A DNA stretch of 64,000 bases from Bacillus sp. EB01 (GTDB taxonomy: Bacteria; Bacillota; Bacilli; Bacillales; Cytobacillaceae): contig NZ_HG964497.1 of assembly GCF_000613125.1 (NCBI RefSeq), positions 1,001,746 through 1,065,745 of the forward strand. Direction: 5' to 3'. Numbering within the stretch: the stretch's first letter is position 1; each line of letters opens with the position of its first letter. Positions 1-9,240 of the stretch are shown piece after piece. The translations under genes and the position numbers were made by a program. Under the pieces are notes generated by a model, which was not told where the DNA came from, ran no database searches, and worked only from the letters and a program-made list of their open reading frames with translations.

Positions 1-32
1 TACTACCCCTACTACCCCTACTACCCCTCTAT

Positions 33-1100
33 CTACTCAACAACGCCGCTTTCGAGCAGTTTGACTTTGGCGTTGACGTGGACTTGCATGTTTGGGTAGT
101 CGGTTTTGCGCCATTTTTGCTGGTCGAAGTTGCGTGTCCGGGATCTGACGAAGGCGCCGAGACCGATAGGATCGATATCTTTTTCCTGGTAGCGCTTGAA
201 GAGTTCCATGCAGGTTGTTTCGATTTGCTTTTTTAGGGCTGCATCGATTTGCTTTCTGATCTTTTTGTTAAGAGGCCCTCCGGTATATTGCTCAAGGAGG
301 CCCTCGACTTCGACATTGATGGTAAGTTCATATGGATTTCGTCCAGTCAGCTTTGGTTTCAGTTTAGAATTAATGCTGCGGACGACGGCTTCGTTCTTAC
401 CCATGGCCACTCTAACACCGCCATGGGTGTATCTTTCAACCATTAGCTTGAAATAGAACAATTTGTTTGGCGGAAGAATATCAATTACTTTATCGTTTTT
501 AAATAGAGCAAGTCCGATCAGTTCTACTCCTTTATTGCCATTTTTTTTAATAAAAGGGAGGTAAGGGCTTTTCCCGACCATATAAAAATCGGCCAGGAAT
601 GTATGCATATTTGTTTTGGGCAAGTCCAAATTTTTTGTATTTTGTTTAATTAAATCAGCAATATAGGCTGAGTTCCCCTTTTTGCCATAATCTCCTTGGA
701 GGATATCCTTGGCCTTGCCGTCGACAACGGCGAAATAATTGTTCGTACCAATAGCAGGATCCCTCTCAAGTGAATCGAGTGTTGGGGAAATCCCCTTTTC
801 AGCTAAGTCCCTGCCAAAAAGGACCACCTCCGTTGCGCCAGTGACAATAGGATCTTGGGATTTTTTTTGGAAAATCCTGAAAATATTCCGGCTTGGCGAG
901 GATATAGCGCTTAACGTTGTATTCTCCACCTTCTGGTCAGGAAGGTGGTAGGGAATCAGGGCGGTACCCTCCACCTTTGACCCCTCCCTTGCATCATAAC
1001 CCAGTCCGGTAATCAGGCGGACATCGTCAATAACTTCCCTTTGCACACAGCCGGTCAGCAAAATGAAAGCAGAAAGAAGGATTCTGCTACGATTTGCCAT
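33..1100 (-). CDS. Ger(x)C-family germinant receptor lipoprotein (C subunit)
   Basis: C subunit of a GerA-type spore germinant receptor, expected on the outer face of the spore inner membrane. The N-terminus is a short lipoprotein signal ending in LLTGC, so Cys18 is the likely lipidated residue. About 355 residues is normal for Ger(x)C proteins, and segments such as the VRLITGLGYD start of the mature protein and the C-terminal ETTCMELFKRYQEKDIDPIG fit the family. The ATG has a good site (GGAAGGTG) and lies inside the end of the B-subunit gene, so the three genes are translationally coupled. The germinant cannot be told from sequence. Confidence 0.9.
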   Translation of the reverse strand: MANRSRILLSAFILLTGCVQREVIDDVRLITGLGYDAREGSKVEGTALIPYHLPDQKVENTTLSAISSPSRNIFRIFQKKSQDPIVTGATEVVLFGRDLAEKGISPTLDSLERDPAIGTNNYFAVVDGKAKDILQGDYGKKGNSAYIADLIKQNTKNLDLPKTNMHTFLADFYMVGKSPYLPFIKKNGNKGVELIGLALFKNDKVIDILPPNKLFYFKLMVERYTHGGVRVAMGKNEAVVRSINSKLKPKLTGRNPYELTINVEVEGLLEQYTGGPLNKKIRKQIDAALKKQIETTCMELFKRYQEKDIDPIGLGAFVRSRTRNFDQQKWRKTDYPNMQVHVNAKVKLLESGVVE

Positions 1101-2199
1101 GATTCTTCACCTTCCTTGAAATCAAAGTTGCCGCAAACAAAAGCGGAAGATAGCCGAAATTTAGGAAAAAGCCAGCTCTTCCAGTAATGGTATTCAGCAT
1201 GTCGATGTCTGCCCGCCCGGAAATTAGGGAACAAGCAACGAGAATCAATATGGAAATAACATATATCCCGACCTTTTGTTTCACGCGGAATGCCCGTTTA
1301 AGTACCCGGGACGCACCCCAGAGCCCTAGGCATACATTTGGGAGGATAATCAAATTCCAGGTAGCCAGGCCGACAAATTCAAACCGCTCAACAAAAGGCA
1401 TCTCAACAATTTTGAATATTGACAGAGTGGCCCAAACAGTCCGTTCTAGCTGGCCCTCTGAATAATAAACAAAGCTCATAATAGCGATTAACGTATAACC
1501 CAAGGTAGTGAATAAGATACCCCAATGGGCGAATTTTTGGGATTTTTCAGGATTTTTTATAAACGGATAATAGGTCAACAGCATCTCCCAGCCGATATAG
1601 GTCAATGCCATATTAAAGGACGCCATGGCTAGCCCTTTGAAGCTATGCTCCAAGATGGGCAGGAGTTGATTGAAATTAGCGTATGGAATCGTATAGAAAA
1701 AGACGAAAATCATATAAAAAGGCAGTATCACGCCGAAGAAGGCGATTCCGGCAACAGTTCTGAAGCCACCGCTAACAATGTAAATTACTAACAACATGAA
1801 AGGAAGCGCAAACCAGAAAGTACTCAAGTCCTGGAACATCCAGACCTGGATAATTTCAATAAAAGTCCTAAGGGCGGTTACGCTCAATAACGAAAAATAC
1901 AAAACGAAAGGGAGGCAGGCCCATTTTGCAATTTTTTTGCCAAACGTGTATTCATGGATTGAGACAATATCGCCGCCGCTAATCGCAGCCATCTTATAAA
2001 CCATCCAAATCAATGGGTGGATTGCCAAGCCAGCGAGAAGTACCGAAATCCAGGAGTCATAGCCGGCGTACATCGCAATAATGCGCTGGAAGCCAAGGAT
2101 CCCTACTCCCCACTGCATTTTATGGACAAGAAAAAAGGTGAGGAAGGACGAGACCTTGGCCTTTTCGGGTATTGATACAGTCAGTGTCTCCACCTCCAA
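1087..2199 (-). CDS. GerAB/GerKB-type germinant receptor permease (B subunit)
   Basis: Integral membrane B subunit of the germinant receptor, from the amino acid/polyamine permease fold (spore germination protein family). About ten hydrophobic helices span 370 residues, the usual family length. It probably forms the germinant-binding channel. The TTG at 2199 directly abuts the A-subunit stop and has no good upstream site; a strong GGAGG lies just inside the gene, so the true start may be a few codons further in. It sits between the A and C genes in the classic A-B-C order (here right to left). Confidence 0.9.
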   Translation of the reverse strand: MEVETLTVSIPEKAKVSSFLTFFLVHKMQWGVGILGFQRIIAMYAGYDSWISVLLAGLAIHPLIWMVYKMAAISGGDIVSIHEYTFGKKIAKWACLPFVLYFSLLSVTALRTFIEIIQVWMFQDLSTFWFALPFMLLVIYIVSGGFRTVAGIAFFGVILPFYMIFVFFYTIPYANFNQLLPILEHSFKGLAMASFNMALTYIGWEMLLTYYPFIKNPEKSQKFAHWGILFTTLGYTLIAIMSFVYYSEGQLERTVWATLSIFKIVEMPFVERFEFVGLATWNLIILPNVCLGLWGASRVLKRAFRVKQKVGIYVISILILVACSLISGRADIDMLNTITGRAGFFLNFGYLPLLFAATLISRKVKNHGKS

Positions 2200-3669
2200 T
2201 TATTCATCGATATCCTTGTTGTTTTTCTTTGGATTTGATCGGATTGGATTCAAGGGCCGCAAAAACTTCGGCCTGGTTTTCTGCATATTAAAGGGTAATC
2301 TGATAACCGCGTCCTTATTATCCGATAGCCTGGGAGGATAATAGGGCTCAAGGTACGGCCGGTTGAGTGACGTTAGCCTAATCAGGTGGGTAAGTAGGAT
2401 ACAGAAGCAAAACACGATTCCGAGCAGGCCCCAAACGGCAGCGAAGAGTAAAAAAGGAAAGCGGAGCAGCCGAATGGTGTTGCCCATTTTGTAAACAGGC
2501 GCCGTAAACGAAGCGAGACCTGCAAGTGCTACGAAAATGAGCAGAACATTACTAGTCAATCCGGCTTCAACAGAGGCTGTCCCGATAACAATACCGCCGA
2601 CGATGCCAATTGTCTGGCCGACCTTTGTCGGAAGCCTTGCCCCCGCTTCGCGCAAAAGCTCAATCGTCAATTCAAGAAACAGCGCTTCTAAGATAGGCGG
2701 CAAGGGAATCAGCCTTCTTGAACTGACAAGCGTGCTCAGCAAATCCTTTGGTATCAATTCATAATGAAAGGTAAGAACCGCGACATAGATTGGCGTGATC
2801 AAAAACGAAAACAGGATTGCAAACAGCCGGATAATCCTAAAAAAAGACGCCAGCACCCAATTCAGAAAATAATCATCGAAGGCGTTGAAAAACTCGCCGA
2901 GCGTCGTCGGACCGATGATGGCATGGGGGGAGCCGTCGACAAGGACCGCTATACTTCCCTCAGTCAAGGCCGAAACAACCCGGTCCGGGCGCTCCGTATC
3001 AAGCAGTTGCGGAAAGGGCGAATGCTGGTTGTCGGAAATCATTTGGACAATGTACGAGCTGTCGATGACTGTATCGATTTTAATGGAATTCATTCTGTCG
3101 GTAATTGTTTTCACATTTTCCGGGTCTGCAATTCCCTCAATGTATAAAACAGAACAGCGTGTCTTCGATAGCGAACCAACAGTAATTTCCTCGGTGACCA
3201 GCTCTTTTATAGGCAGGCGCCTGCGAACCATATTCGTATTCAGGACAAGTGATTCAACGAACGCTTCCTTGGGCCCGATGACACTGAATTCAACCTCGGG
3301 AATTGAAATGGTGCGGACATTTGGAGTCTTGATTTCCATTAGCGCATACTGACCCGGATCCGAATCGACTGTCAAAAGAATATTCCCTGTCATCAGCGCT
3401 AGTTCCAACTTTGCAGGATCGGTCTCGACTTTCATGTTAGCCGCCGGTACCAACGCAGTTACATCATTAATAAACTCGAAATTCCGCTCAAGCAAATAGG
3501 GAAGGACATCCCGCTGAACAATCCGCTCATCGACTAACGTCGAAAAATAGGAGAGATGGAATGTCACGCCAGTCTTTATGTTCTTGTACTGCCGCTGCAA
3601 AAAGTCAGTCGACCGCGTAATAATCTCCTCAATCGGAACCTGCTCCTCCTTACCCGGCTTCTTCCTCAT
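2200..3669 (-). CDS. GerAA/GerKA-type germinant receptor A subunit
   Basis: A subunit of the GerA-family receptor and first gene of the operon. A large soluble N-terminal part (roughly residues 1-285) is followed by a membrane part of several helices starting near VLASFFRIIRLFAILFSF, and a short basic hydrophilic tail. Length (about 489) matches the family. I prefer the ATG at 3669 over the GTG at 3678 because GGGGTGAGG precedes it at proper spacing. In Bacillus such operons are transcribed in the forespore by sigma G; I could not pick a convincing sigma G promoter by eye. Confidence 0.9.
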   Translation of the reverse strand: MRKKPGKEEQVPIEEIITRSTDFLQRQYKNIKTGVTFHLSYFSTLVDERIVQRDVLPYLLERNFEFINDVTALVPAANMKVETDPAKLELALMTGNILLTVDSDPGQYALMEIKTPNVRTISIPEVEFSVIGPKEAFVESLVLNTNMVRRRLPIKELVTEEITVGSLSKTRCSVLYIEGIADPENVKTITDRMNSIKIDTVIDSSYIVQMISDNQHSPFPQLLDTERPDRVVSALTEGSIAVLVDGSPHAIIGPTTLGEFFNAFDDYFLNWVLASFFRIIRLFAILFSFLITPIYVAVLTFHYELIPKDLLSTLVSSRRLIPLPPILEALFLELTIELLREAGARLPTKVGQTIGIVGGIVIGTASVEAGLTSNVLLIFVALAGLASFTAPVYKMGNTIRLLRFPFLLFAAVWGLLGIVFCFCILLTHLIRLTSLNRPYLEPYYPPRLSDNKDAVIRLPFNMQKTRPKFLRPLNPIRSNPKKNNKDIDE

Positions 3670-3803
3670 CACCCTCACCCCAAACCAAACCCATTATTAT
3701 TTATACAAAACACCCGAAGTAACTCAGGTCTTCACAAACCCAAACATATCAGCCTTATTATTTCCACACCCTGGAGGAATATGTATTTAATTGGGGTCAA
3801 ATA

Positions 3804-3816
3804 GGGGTCAGACCCC
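3804..3816. repeat. GGGGTCAGACCCC palindrome, copy 1
   Basis: Thirteen-base palindrome (GGGGTC, central A, GACCCC). Other copies are at 8316-8328, 11380-11392 and 34621-34633. It is preceded by ATA, as in copy 4. It resembles REP-type elements, but no mobile gene is present nearby. Confidence 0.75.
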
Positions 3817-3908
3817 TGCCGTGGACATTCTTCCTCTCAAACCCGCATTCTTGGGGAATGTGTCTTTATGGGGTGGACACGGCGGACAGCGTGGACACGT
3901 TTACGTAT

Positions 3909-3937
3909 TAAAAAAGCACCTGCGATTTAGCAGGTGC
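3909..3937 (-). terminator. Intrinsic terminator of the yfiY-like gene
   Basis: Perfect 8 bp stem GCACCTGC/GCAGGTGC with a 6 nt loop. On the minus strand it is followed by six T residues, directly downstream of the siderophore-binding lipoprotein gene. Confidence 0.9.
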
Positions 3938-4010
3938 CGAAAATATATAATAGGGGAGGGTAAACATTCAATACTAAAGGGAATCTTATTCAAAATTCAA
4001 GGCTAGTGTT

Positions 4011-4979
4011 TTACTTCACCATAATCTTTTCAAGTTCATCCAGCATCATGTTTGCTGCGATAACGCCGCCAGCTGTATTCCAGATGGTATCGTCAACCTT
4101 ATGGACATTGCCAGCCTTGGCAACTTCAAGGTTCTTAAAAAGCGGGTCATTAATCCAATTCTTTTCAAGTTCGGATGCCTTGCCGTCGCCTTCCTCATAT
4201 GTGAAATAGAAGAGGATGTCGCCTTCCATCGCAGGAATCCGTTCCTTCGTCACATTTTTCTCAGCAAAATCAGGTTTATCCTGTTCCGCAGGGCGTTTAA
4301 AGCCGATTTCCTCAAGAATTACACCAGAGAATGTATCTTTATGGTAAATCCGGACGTCGCCAGCCATAAAGCGGACCATCGAAACTTCCATATTCACCTT
4401 ATCGCCAAGCTTGCCCTTCAAGTCCTCAATCCGTTTCGTATAATCCGCAAGCACTTTATCGCCTTCAGCTGTCTTATTAACCGCTTGTGCATAAAGCTTG
4501 AAATTTTCCTTCCAATCGCCACGCAGCGTTTCAGCAAATACAGTTGGTGCAATTGCCTTCAGCTGTTCGTAGATTTCTTCCTGGCGCATCTTATTGCCGA
4601 TGATCAAATCAGGCTTAAGCGCAGCTATTGCTTCCACATTAACCTGGCTTTCAACGCCTACTACCTTGGCATCCTTCATGTCGTCCTTAATATGGTCGTA
4701 CCATGGATCGCCTGTCCATGACTGAACCGCGCCAACCGGCTTCACACCAAGTGCAAGCAAGGCTTCAGTTCCTTCGTTTGTTAAAATGACCACACGCTCA
4801 GGTGCTTTCTCAAGGGTAGTAGAGCCCATCGCATGCTCCACAGTGTAGCTTGTATTCTCTTTTTTCGCAGTTTCGTCTCCGCCACTTTTGGCAGATTCAT
4901 CGCTGCCCTTCCCGCAAGCCGCGAGGAAAACCAGCGTAATTATCGAGAGTAGCGCAAATACCGATTTAAATCTTTTCAT
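4011..4979 (-). CDS. yfiY: Iron-hydroxamate siderophore-binding lipoprotein
   Basis: Periplasmic-binding-protein-like lipoprotein that captures ferric siderophore outside the membrane and passes it to the divergent FecCD permeases. The N-terminus is a signal peptide with lipobox LAAC (Cys22), followed by a Ser/Gly/Lys linker and then the two-lobed class III binding fold (VVILTNEGTEALLALGVKPVGAV, LKPDLIIG). About 322 residues is typical. The order with the two divergent permeases and a FhuC-like ATPase matches B. subtilis yfiY-yfiZ-yfhA with yusV, known for schizokinen/arthrobactin uptake. ATG has AGGAGG upstream. Fur boxes upstream imply iron repression. Exact ligand is inferred. Confidence 0.85.
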   Translation of the reverse strand: MKRFKSVFALLSIITLVFLAACGKGSDESAKSGGDETAKKENTSYTVEHAMGSTTLEKAPERVVILTNEGTEALLALGVKPVGAVQSWTGDPWYDHIKDDMKDAKVVGVESQVNVEAIAALKPDLIIGNKMRQEEIYEQLKAIAPTVFAETLRGDWKENFKLYAQAVNKTAEGDKVLADYTKRIEDLKGKLGDKVNMEVSMVRFMAGDVRIYHKDTFSGVILEEIGFKRPAEQDKPDFAEKNVTKERIPAMEGDILFYFTYEEGDGKASELEKNWINDPLFKNLEVAKAGNVHKVDDTIWNTAGGVIAANMMLDELEKIMVK

Positions 4980-5006
4980 CCTTCAGTTCCTCCTGAAATA
5001 AGTAAT

Positions 5007-5021
5007 TGATAATCATTTTCA
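5007..5021. promoter_or_regulatory. Fur box proximal to yfiY
   Basis: TGATAATCATTTTCA matches the 7-1-7 Fur core TGATAATNATTATCA at 14 of 15 positions, just upstream of the yfiY ribosome binding site. Confidence 0.85.
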
Positions 5022-5070
5022 ATGACTACTTCATCATAAAATGATACAACCAACATGTCAACGCTTTAAT

Positions 5071-5085
5071 TGAAAATAATTCTCA
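5071..5085. promoter_or_regulatory. Second Fur box between divergent iron genes
   Basis: TGAAAATAATTCTCA has two mismatches to the Fur core, inside a longer ATTGAAAAT/ATTCTCAAT dyad. It lies where the yfiY promoter would be. Confidence 0.75.
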
Positions 5086-5212
5086 ATTCACAAAGGTGTC
5101 AAATTTTACTTGCAGCTTGTGGGCTTTTTAGCTCCCCGAAGTGAAAGCAGTCAATTAAAAATCAGCTGCTTCAGCAAGTGTGATAATTTTTTGAAATATG
5201 ATACTTTCTAAA

Positions 5213-5227
5213 TGAAAATGATTATCA
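5213..5227. promoter_or_regulatory. Fur box upstream of yfiZ
   Basis: TGAAAATGATTATCA has one mismatch to the Fur core. The adjoining GATTATCAGAATCATTGA gives an overlapping second dyad reaching the -35 element of the yfiZ promoter. Confidence 0.85.
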
Positions 5228-5233
5228 GAATCA

Positions 5234-5262
5234 TTGACATGGCTGTTTTATCAACTTAGACT
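5234..5262 (+). promoter_or_regulatory. Sigma A promoter of the yfiZ-yfhA-yusV operon
   Basis: Perfect -35 TTGACA (5234-5239), 17 bp spacer and -10 TAGACT (5257-5262). The overlapping Fur dyad would block it when iron is plentiful. Confidence 0.75.
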
Positions 5263-5317
5263 AGTATTATAGAAACATTAACAAACTACCCATGTTGGAA
5301 AGGCCGGAACAGCAATC

Positions 5318-6322
5318 ATGGTTCTGAAAAATACAGCTTTAAAATGGGCCGGCTTGTTCGCCGCCATCCTATTGCTCCTTATACTAATGGGAGCAAGCAT
5401 CATATTCGGCTACACCGATACGACCATTAAAATGGCCATTGATGCATTCACAAAATTCAATGGATCCAATGAACATATCATCATAGAATCAGTTCGCCTC
5501 CCGCGCGCGCTGATAGCAGCAGCAGTAGGGGCAAGCCTGGGGATTGCAGGTGTTCTTCTCCAGACGCTAACCAAAAACCCGCTGGCTTCACCTGATATCT
5601 TCGGGGTCAACGCCGGAGCGGGAATGATGGTCGTCATCGCCGTCACGATTCTAAAGGTCGATAGCCTCCAGGCATTCACCTGGCTAAGCTTCCTCGGCGC
5701 AGCAGTAGCCGCAGTCGGAATCTATGCAGTCGGTTCATTTGGCCGCGAAGGGCTGACTCCGATGAAGCTGACACTCGCAGGGGCAGCATTGACAGCTATG
5801 TTCGCAAGCCTCACCCAGGGTCTTCTTGTCCTGAACGAGGCGGCACTCGAGCAAGTCCTGTTCTGGCTCGCCGGCTCCGTTTCAGGCCGCGAACTTGAAA
5901 ACCTGACCTCCGTCCTGCCATATCTTATTGTTGGCTGGCTTGGCTCGCTTTTAATCGCCGGAAAGATGAACGTCCTGGCGATGGGGGAGGACGTCGCCAA
6001 AGGTCTCGGACTTAACACCGCTTTTGTAAAAATTGCTCTCGGAGCTCTCGTCATCCTGCTTGCGGGAGGGGCTGTCGCTGTCGCAGGCCCTATTGGTTTC
6101 ATCGGTATTGTCATCCCGCATGTGACAAGAAGCATCGTTGGCATCGACCACCGCTGGACGGTTCCCTTTGCGGCACTGTTTGGAGCCATGCTCCTGCTTG
6201 TCGCTGATATCGCCAGCCGCTACATGCTTATGCCGCAGGAAGTACCGGTCGGCGTCACAACGGCCATCATTGGCACCCCATTCTTCATCTACATCGCAAG
6301 AAGGGGGTTCAACAACAGATGA
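5318..6322 (+). CDS. yfiZ: Siderophore ABC transporter permease (FecCD family)
   Basis: First membrane subunit of the ferric hydroxamate importer. It has the FecCD features: ESVRLPRALIAAAVGASLGIAGVLLQTLTKNPLASPDIFG in the N-terminal third and GPIGFIGIVIPHVTR in the C-terminal third, with about nine or ten helices over 334 residues, as in B. subtilis YfiZ. The start codon has a modest site (GGAAAGG, long spacing). Its stop overlaps the next start by 4 bp (ATGA), giving translational coupling. It is controlled by the Fur-regulated promoter upstream. Confidence 0.9.
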   Translation: MVLKNTALKWAGLFAAILLLLILMGASIIFGYTDTTIKMAIDAFTKFNGSNEHIIIESVRLPRALIAAAVGASLGIAGVLLQTLTKNPLASPDIFGVNAGAGMMVVIAVTILKVDSLQAFTWLSFLGAAVAAVGIYAVGSFGREGLTPMKLTLAGAALTAMFASLTQGLLVLNEAALEQVLFWLAGSVSGRELENLTSVLPYLIVGWLGSLLIAGKMNVLAMGEDVAKGLGLNTAFVKIALGALVILLAGGAVAVAGPIGFIGIVIPHVTRSIVGIDHRWTVPFAALFGAMLLLVADIASRYMLMPQEVPVGVTTAIIGTPFFIYIARRGFNNR

Positions 6323-7374
6323 GCCAATTTAAAAATTTTCGCATACTAAAAGGAAGAATCTCATTCCTTCTTGATCTCAAAGCAGTGCTCGTATTTCTCG
6401 GCCTGGCACTCGCCACAGCTGCACTGTTTGTCATAAGTACCGGGATTGGCGAAATGAAAATCAGTCCGCTTACCGTCATCTCAACCTTCTTTGGCGGCGG
6501 AACTGAAATGGACCGGCTTATTATTACATCATTCCGGCTTCCACGCATCATCATTGCACTAGTCGTTGGAATGGGGCTCGCTGTCGCTGGCGGTATCCTG
6601 CAAGGCATGATTCGCAATCCGCTCGCATCGCCCGACATTCTCGGCATCACCGGCGGTGCATCGGTTGCCGTCGTTGGCTTCCTCGCTATTTTTAGCGATG
6701 AAAGTAACGCCTTGACCGTCCCGATTGCCTGGATGCCAGTCGCAGCCTTCATCGGTGCAGCGGTAGCCGCTTTCCTTGTCTACATCCTGGCTTGGAAAAA
6801 TGGCGTTTCGCCAATCAGGCTCGTCCTGATCGGTATCGGCCTGATGGCCCTCATGAAAGCACTGACAACATTAATGATGATTCTCGGACCGATTTTCCAA
6901 GCAAGCCAGGCCAACATCTGGCTCACCGGAACCGTCTATGGTTCAACATGGGCGAACGTTGGAATCGCTCTCCCGGCAACACTAATCTTAATTGCACTTG
7001 CACTCATCGCCGCCAGGAACCTGAACATCCAGGAACTCGGTGACGACGTCGCAACCGGACTCGGTTCGCGCGTTCAGAAACAGAGGCTTGTACTTTTAAC
7101 AATCGCAACCGGGTTGATTGGAACATCAGTCGCATTCGCAGGCGGCATCGGCTTTGTTGGCCTGATGGCCCCACACATGGCAAGGAGGCTTGTCGGCTCA
7201 TCATTCGGGGCATTGCTCCCGGTATCGGCAGTCCTCGGCGGAATCCTCGTCATGGCAGCCGACCTGATCGGCCGGACGATGTTCTCGCCGCTCGAAGTCC
7301 CAGCAGGCGTCTTCACCGCCGGCATCGGCGCGCCTTATTTTATATATTTATTGTTTAAAACTAGAAACCAGTGA
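6319..7374 (+). CDS. yfhA: Siderophore ABC transporter permease (FecCD family)
   Basis: Second permease subunit. The hallmark FecCD segments are FRLPRIIIALVVGMGLAVAGGILQGMIRNPLASPDILG and GGIGFVGLMAPHMARRLVG. It has 351 residues, close to B. subtilis YfhA. It pairs with the preceding permease as a heterodimeric channel. It starts within the stop of yfiZ. About 100 bp separate it from the ATPase gene, without an obvious terminator, so one operon is likely. Confidence 0.9.
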   Translation: MSQFKNFRILKGRISFLLDLKAVLVFLGLALATAALFVISTGIGEMKISPLTVISTFFGGGTEMDRLIITSFRLPRIIIALVVGMGLAVAGGILQGMIRNPLASPDILGITGGASVAVVGFLAIFSDESNALTVPIAWMPVAAFIGAAVAAFLVYILAWKNGVSPIRLVLIGIGLMALMKALTTLMMILGPIFQASQANIWLTGTVYGSTWANVGIALPATLILIALALIAARNLNIQELGDDVATGLGSRVQKQRLVLLTIATGLIGTSVAFAGGIGFVGLMAPHMARRLVGSSFGALLPVSAVLGGILVMAADLIGRTMFSPLEVPAGVFTAGIGAPYFIYLLFKTRNQ

Positions 7375-7476
7375 CATTCGACAAACTTCCGGGCGTGCCT
7401 GCCACCCCCCGATTTCCGATAAAACTTAAGGTATGCAATACACACCGACTGAAAAAAAACGAAGGAGCTGTCTGAA

Positions 7477-8298
7477 TTGACGCATGCAACTGCTATTGAA
7501 ACGAAAGACCTGACCTTGTCCTACGGAGATGCGCTTATCATAAACGAACTGAATCTCACCATCCCAAAAGGTGAAATCACCGTCTTCATTGGAGGGAACG
7601 GCTGCGGTAAATCGACGCTGCTTCGCTCAATAGCGCGCCTCATGAAGCCGCAATCAGGCAGCGTCCTATTAGAGGGAAAAGCCATCTCAAAACTATCAAC
7701 ACGGGAAGTCGCCAAGAACATGGCCATCCTTCCGCAGACACCCGTTGCGCCTGAAGGACTGACCGTACTCCAGCTTGTCAAACAAGGCCGCTATCCGTAC
7801 CAAACCTGGCTAAAGCAATGGTCAGAGGAAGATGAGAGTAAAGTTAATGACGCTTTGAAAGCAACGGGTCTCGAGGATCTTAAGGACCGTCCAGTCGATT
7901 CCCTGTCCGGCGGCCAGCGTCAGCGCGCCTGGATAGCAATGACACTCGCCCAGGATACCGATATCCTTTTGCTGGATGAACCAACAACCTACCTTGATAT
8001 GACACACCAGATCGAAATTCTCGATCTTCTCTGGGAACTCAACGAGCGCGAAGGACGGACAATCGTCATGGTTCTCCACGACCTGAATCTTGCCTGCCGC
8101 TATGCCCACAACATCGTCGCCATCAAGGATAAAGCCATCTATGCCCAGGGCCGTCCCGAAGTCGTCATCAACTGCTCCCTGGTCAAAAACGTCTTCGGCA
8201 TGGACTGCGAAGTCACCATCGACCCGCTCTTCGGCACACCACTCTGCATCCCATACGGCAAAGGCCGCTGCATCCTAAAAAACGCACTCGCCAACTAG
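7477..8298 (+). CDS. yusV: Iron-siderophore ABC transporter ATPase
   Basis: Cytoplasmic ATPase energising siderophore uptake. Walker A GGNGCGKST is at residues 39-47, the signature LSGGQRQR in the middle, Walker B ILLLDEPTTYLD after it, and a switch histidine in MVLHDLNLA. In B. subtilis YusV serves several siderophore systems, including YfiYZ-YfhA; here it is joined to them. Start is TTG at 7477 with GAAGGAG nine bases before it; no in-frame ATG lies nearby. 273 residues is standard. Confidence 0.9.
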   Translation: MTHATAIETKDLTLSYGDALIINELNLTIPKGEITVFIGGNGCGKSTLLRSIARLMKPQSGSVLLEGKAISKLSTREVAKNMAILPQTPVAPEGLTVLQLVKQGRYPYQTWLKQWSEEDESKVNDALKATGLEDLKDRPVDSLSGGQRQRAWIAMTLAQDTDILLLDEPTTYLDMTHQIEILDLLWELNEREGRTIVMVLHDLNLACRYAHNIVAIKDKAIYAQGRPEVVINCSLVKNVFGMDCEVTIDPLFGTPLCIPYGKGRCILKNALAN

Positions 8299-8315
8299 GG
8301 ATACCCAGTGGGGTA

Positions 8316-8328
8316 GGGGTCAGACCCC
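8316..8328. repeat. GGGGTCAGACCCC palindrome, copy 2
   Basis: This copy and copy 3 (11380) share about 35 bp of context: GATACCCA before, GGGGTA directly ahead and TTGTGAA after the palindrome. That makes the dispersed unit longer than the 13 bp core. Confidence 0.8.
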
Positions 8329-8427
8329 TTGTGAAATTGTGAATTACTAGAAGGGCTAGGGATTGGGTTTTAAACTAGAACCAACCTGATCATTCCAATC
8401 CTCATCCCGTAAAGGACGGTGTATTCA

Positions 8428-9240
8428 ATGAAGCTCGAGACACGGACCCAACCGCTGACTATCGCGGAAAAAACAAAATTGAAAGCCTACCGATACACCG
8501 ATATGAAGAAAATCGGCATGATTCAGGCATCATCTCTGCTTGACCACGATGCGCTGGAGGCATTTATCGAATCAATTATGCCGACGCTTCAGACCGATTC
8601 GGCGAAAGTCGCTGCCTCGGTGTTCATGAAGCGTTATGCCTATATTGCAGTACTGTCTCTATACAGCATTTCCGCGTTGAACAAGAAACTTAACATCCAA
8701 GCGGACAACGTCTTCTTTGAAGCCCCGATTGGTACAGGTAGCTGGCTGCCGAAGTTCTTTTTAGAAAAAGCGGAAGCGGAAAAATGGGATGGAGGAGACC
8801 ACAACCAATGGCGCAAACAAGCAATCACCGAGCTTTTCGCAGGCCACATCTTCCCGCTCATTGACCTGCTAGGCAAGGTCACCGGTGTTTCCAAGCTAAT
8901 CCTTTGGGAAAATGTTGCCATCTATATTATGTGGCTATACGAATCCGAACTCGCAGGGCAAGCCCCCCCCGATGACGATTTCAATTTTATTTTCAACGAA
9001 ACAGAGGGAGCGGTCTTCGGCAAATACCGACGCAATCCACTCACAAAGTTCTTTACCGAAAAAACCTACCAGGAGGACCTGGACGAAATGGTCCGCGTCC
9101 GCAAAACCTGCTGCTTCTCATACTTAACAGGCGATAAAGATAAACGCTGCAAAACATGCCCATGCCGTCAGCTCGAAATGGAGGGGAAATGTGCCAATGG
9201 AACAGACAACATTTGCGAAGCAGTTCGAAGCATTACTTGA
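8428..9240 (+). CDS. FhuF-like ferric siderophore reductase
   Basis: Probable cytoplasmic [2Fe-2S] reductase that releases iron from imported siderophore. The C-terminus carries the FhuF-type cysteine arrangement: a CC pair in RKTCCFSYL, then about ten residues later CKTC, which ligates an atypical 2Fe-2S cluster in E. coli FhuF. The rest is a helical domain without obvious motifs. I take ATG 8428 rather than GTG 8419, because AAAGGA sits at good spacing for the ATG and only 2 bp from the GTG. It follows yusV and overlaps yusU, consistent with a siderophore-iron operon. Confidence 0.8.
   Translation: MKLETRTQPLTIAEKTKLKAYRYTDMKKIGMIQASSLLDHDALEAFIESIMPTLQTDSAKVAASVFMKRYAYIAVLSLYSISALNKKLNIQADNVFFEAPIGTGSWLPKFFLEKAEAEKWDGGDHNQWRKQAITELFAGHIFPLIDLLGKVTGVSKLILWENVAIYIMWLYESELAGQAPPDDDFNFIFNETEGAVFGKYRRNPLTKFFTEKTYQEDLDEMVRVRKTCCFSYLTGDKDKRCKTCPCRQLEMEGKCANGTDNICEAVRSIT

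Larger units (their letters stand above)
3670..4010. other. Intergenic region between germination and iron genes
   Basis: No gene seen. It holds the upstream region of the germination operon, one copy of the GGGGTCAGACCCC palindrome (3804-3816) next to a second GGGGTCA, and the terminator of the yfiY-like gene at 3909-3937. A short ORF on the plus strand here has no ribosome binding site and no recognisable domain. Confidence 0.6.

Noticed and set aside
1-27. Three copies of TACTACCCC at the window edge
   Set aside because: Too short and truncated by the window end to interpret.
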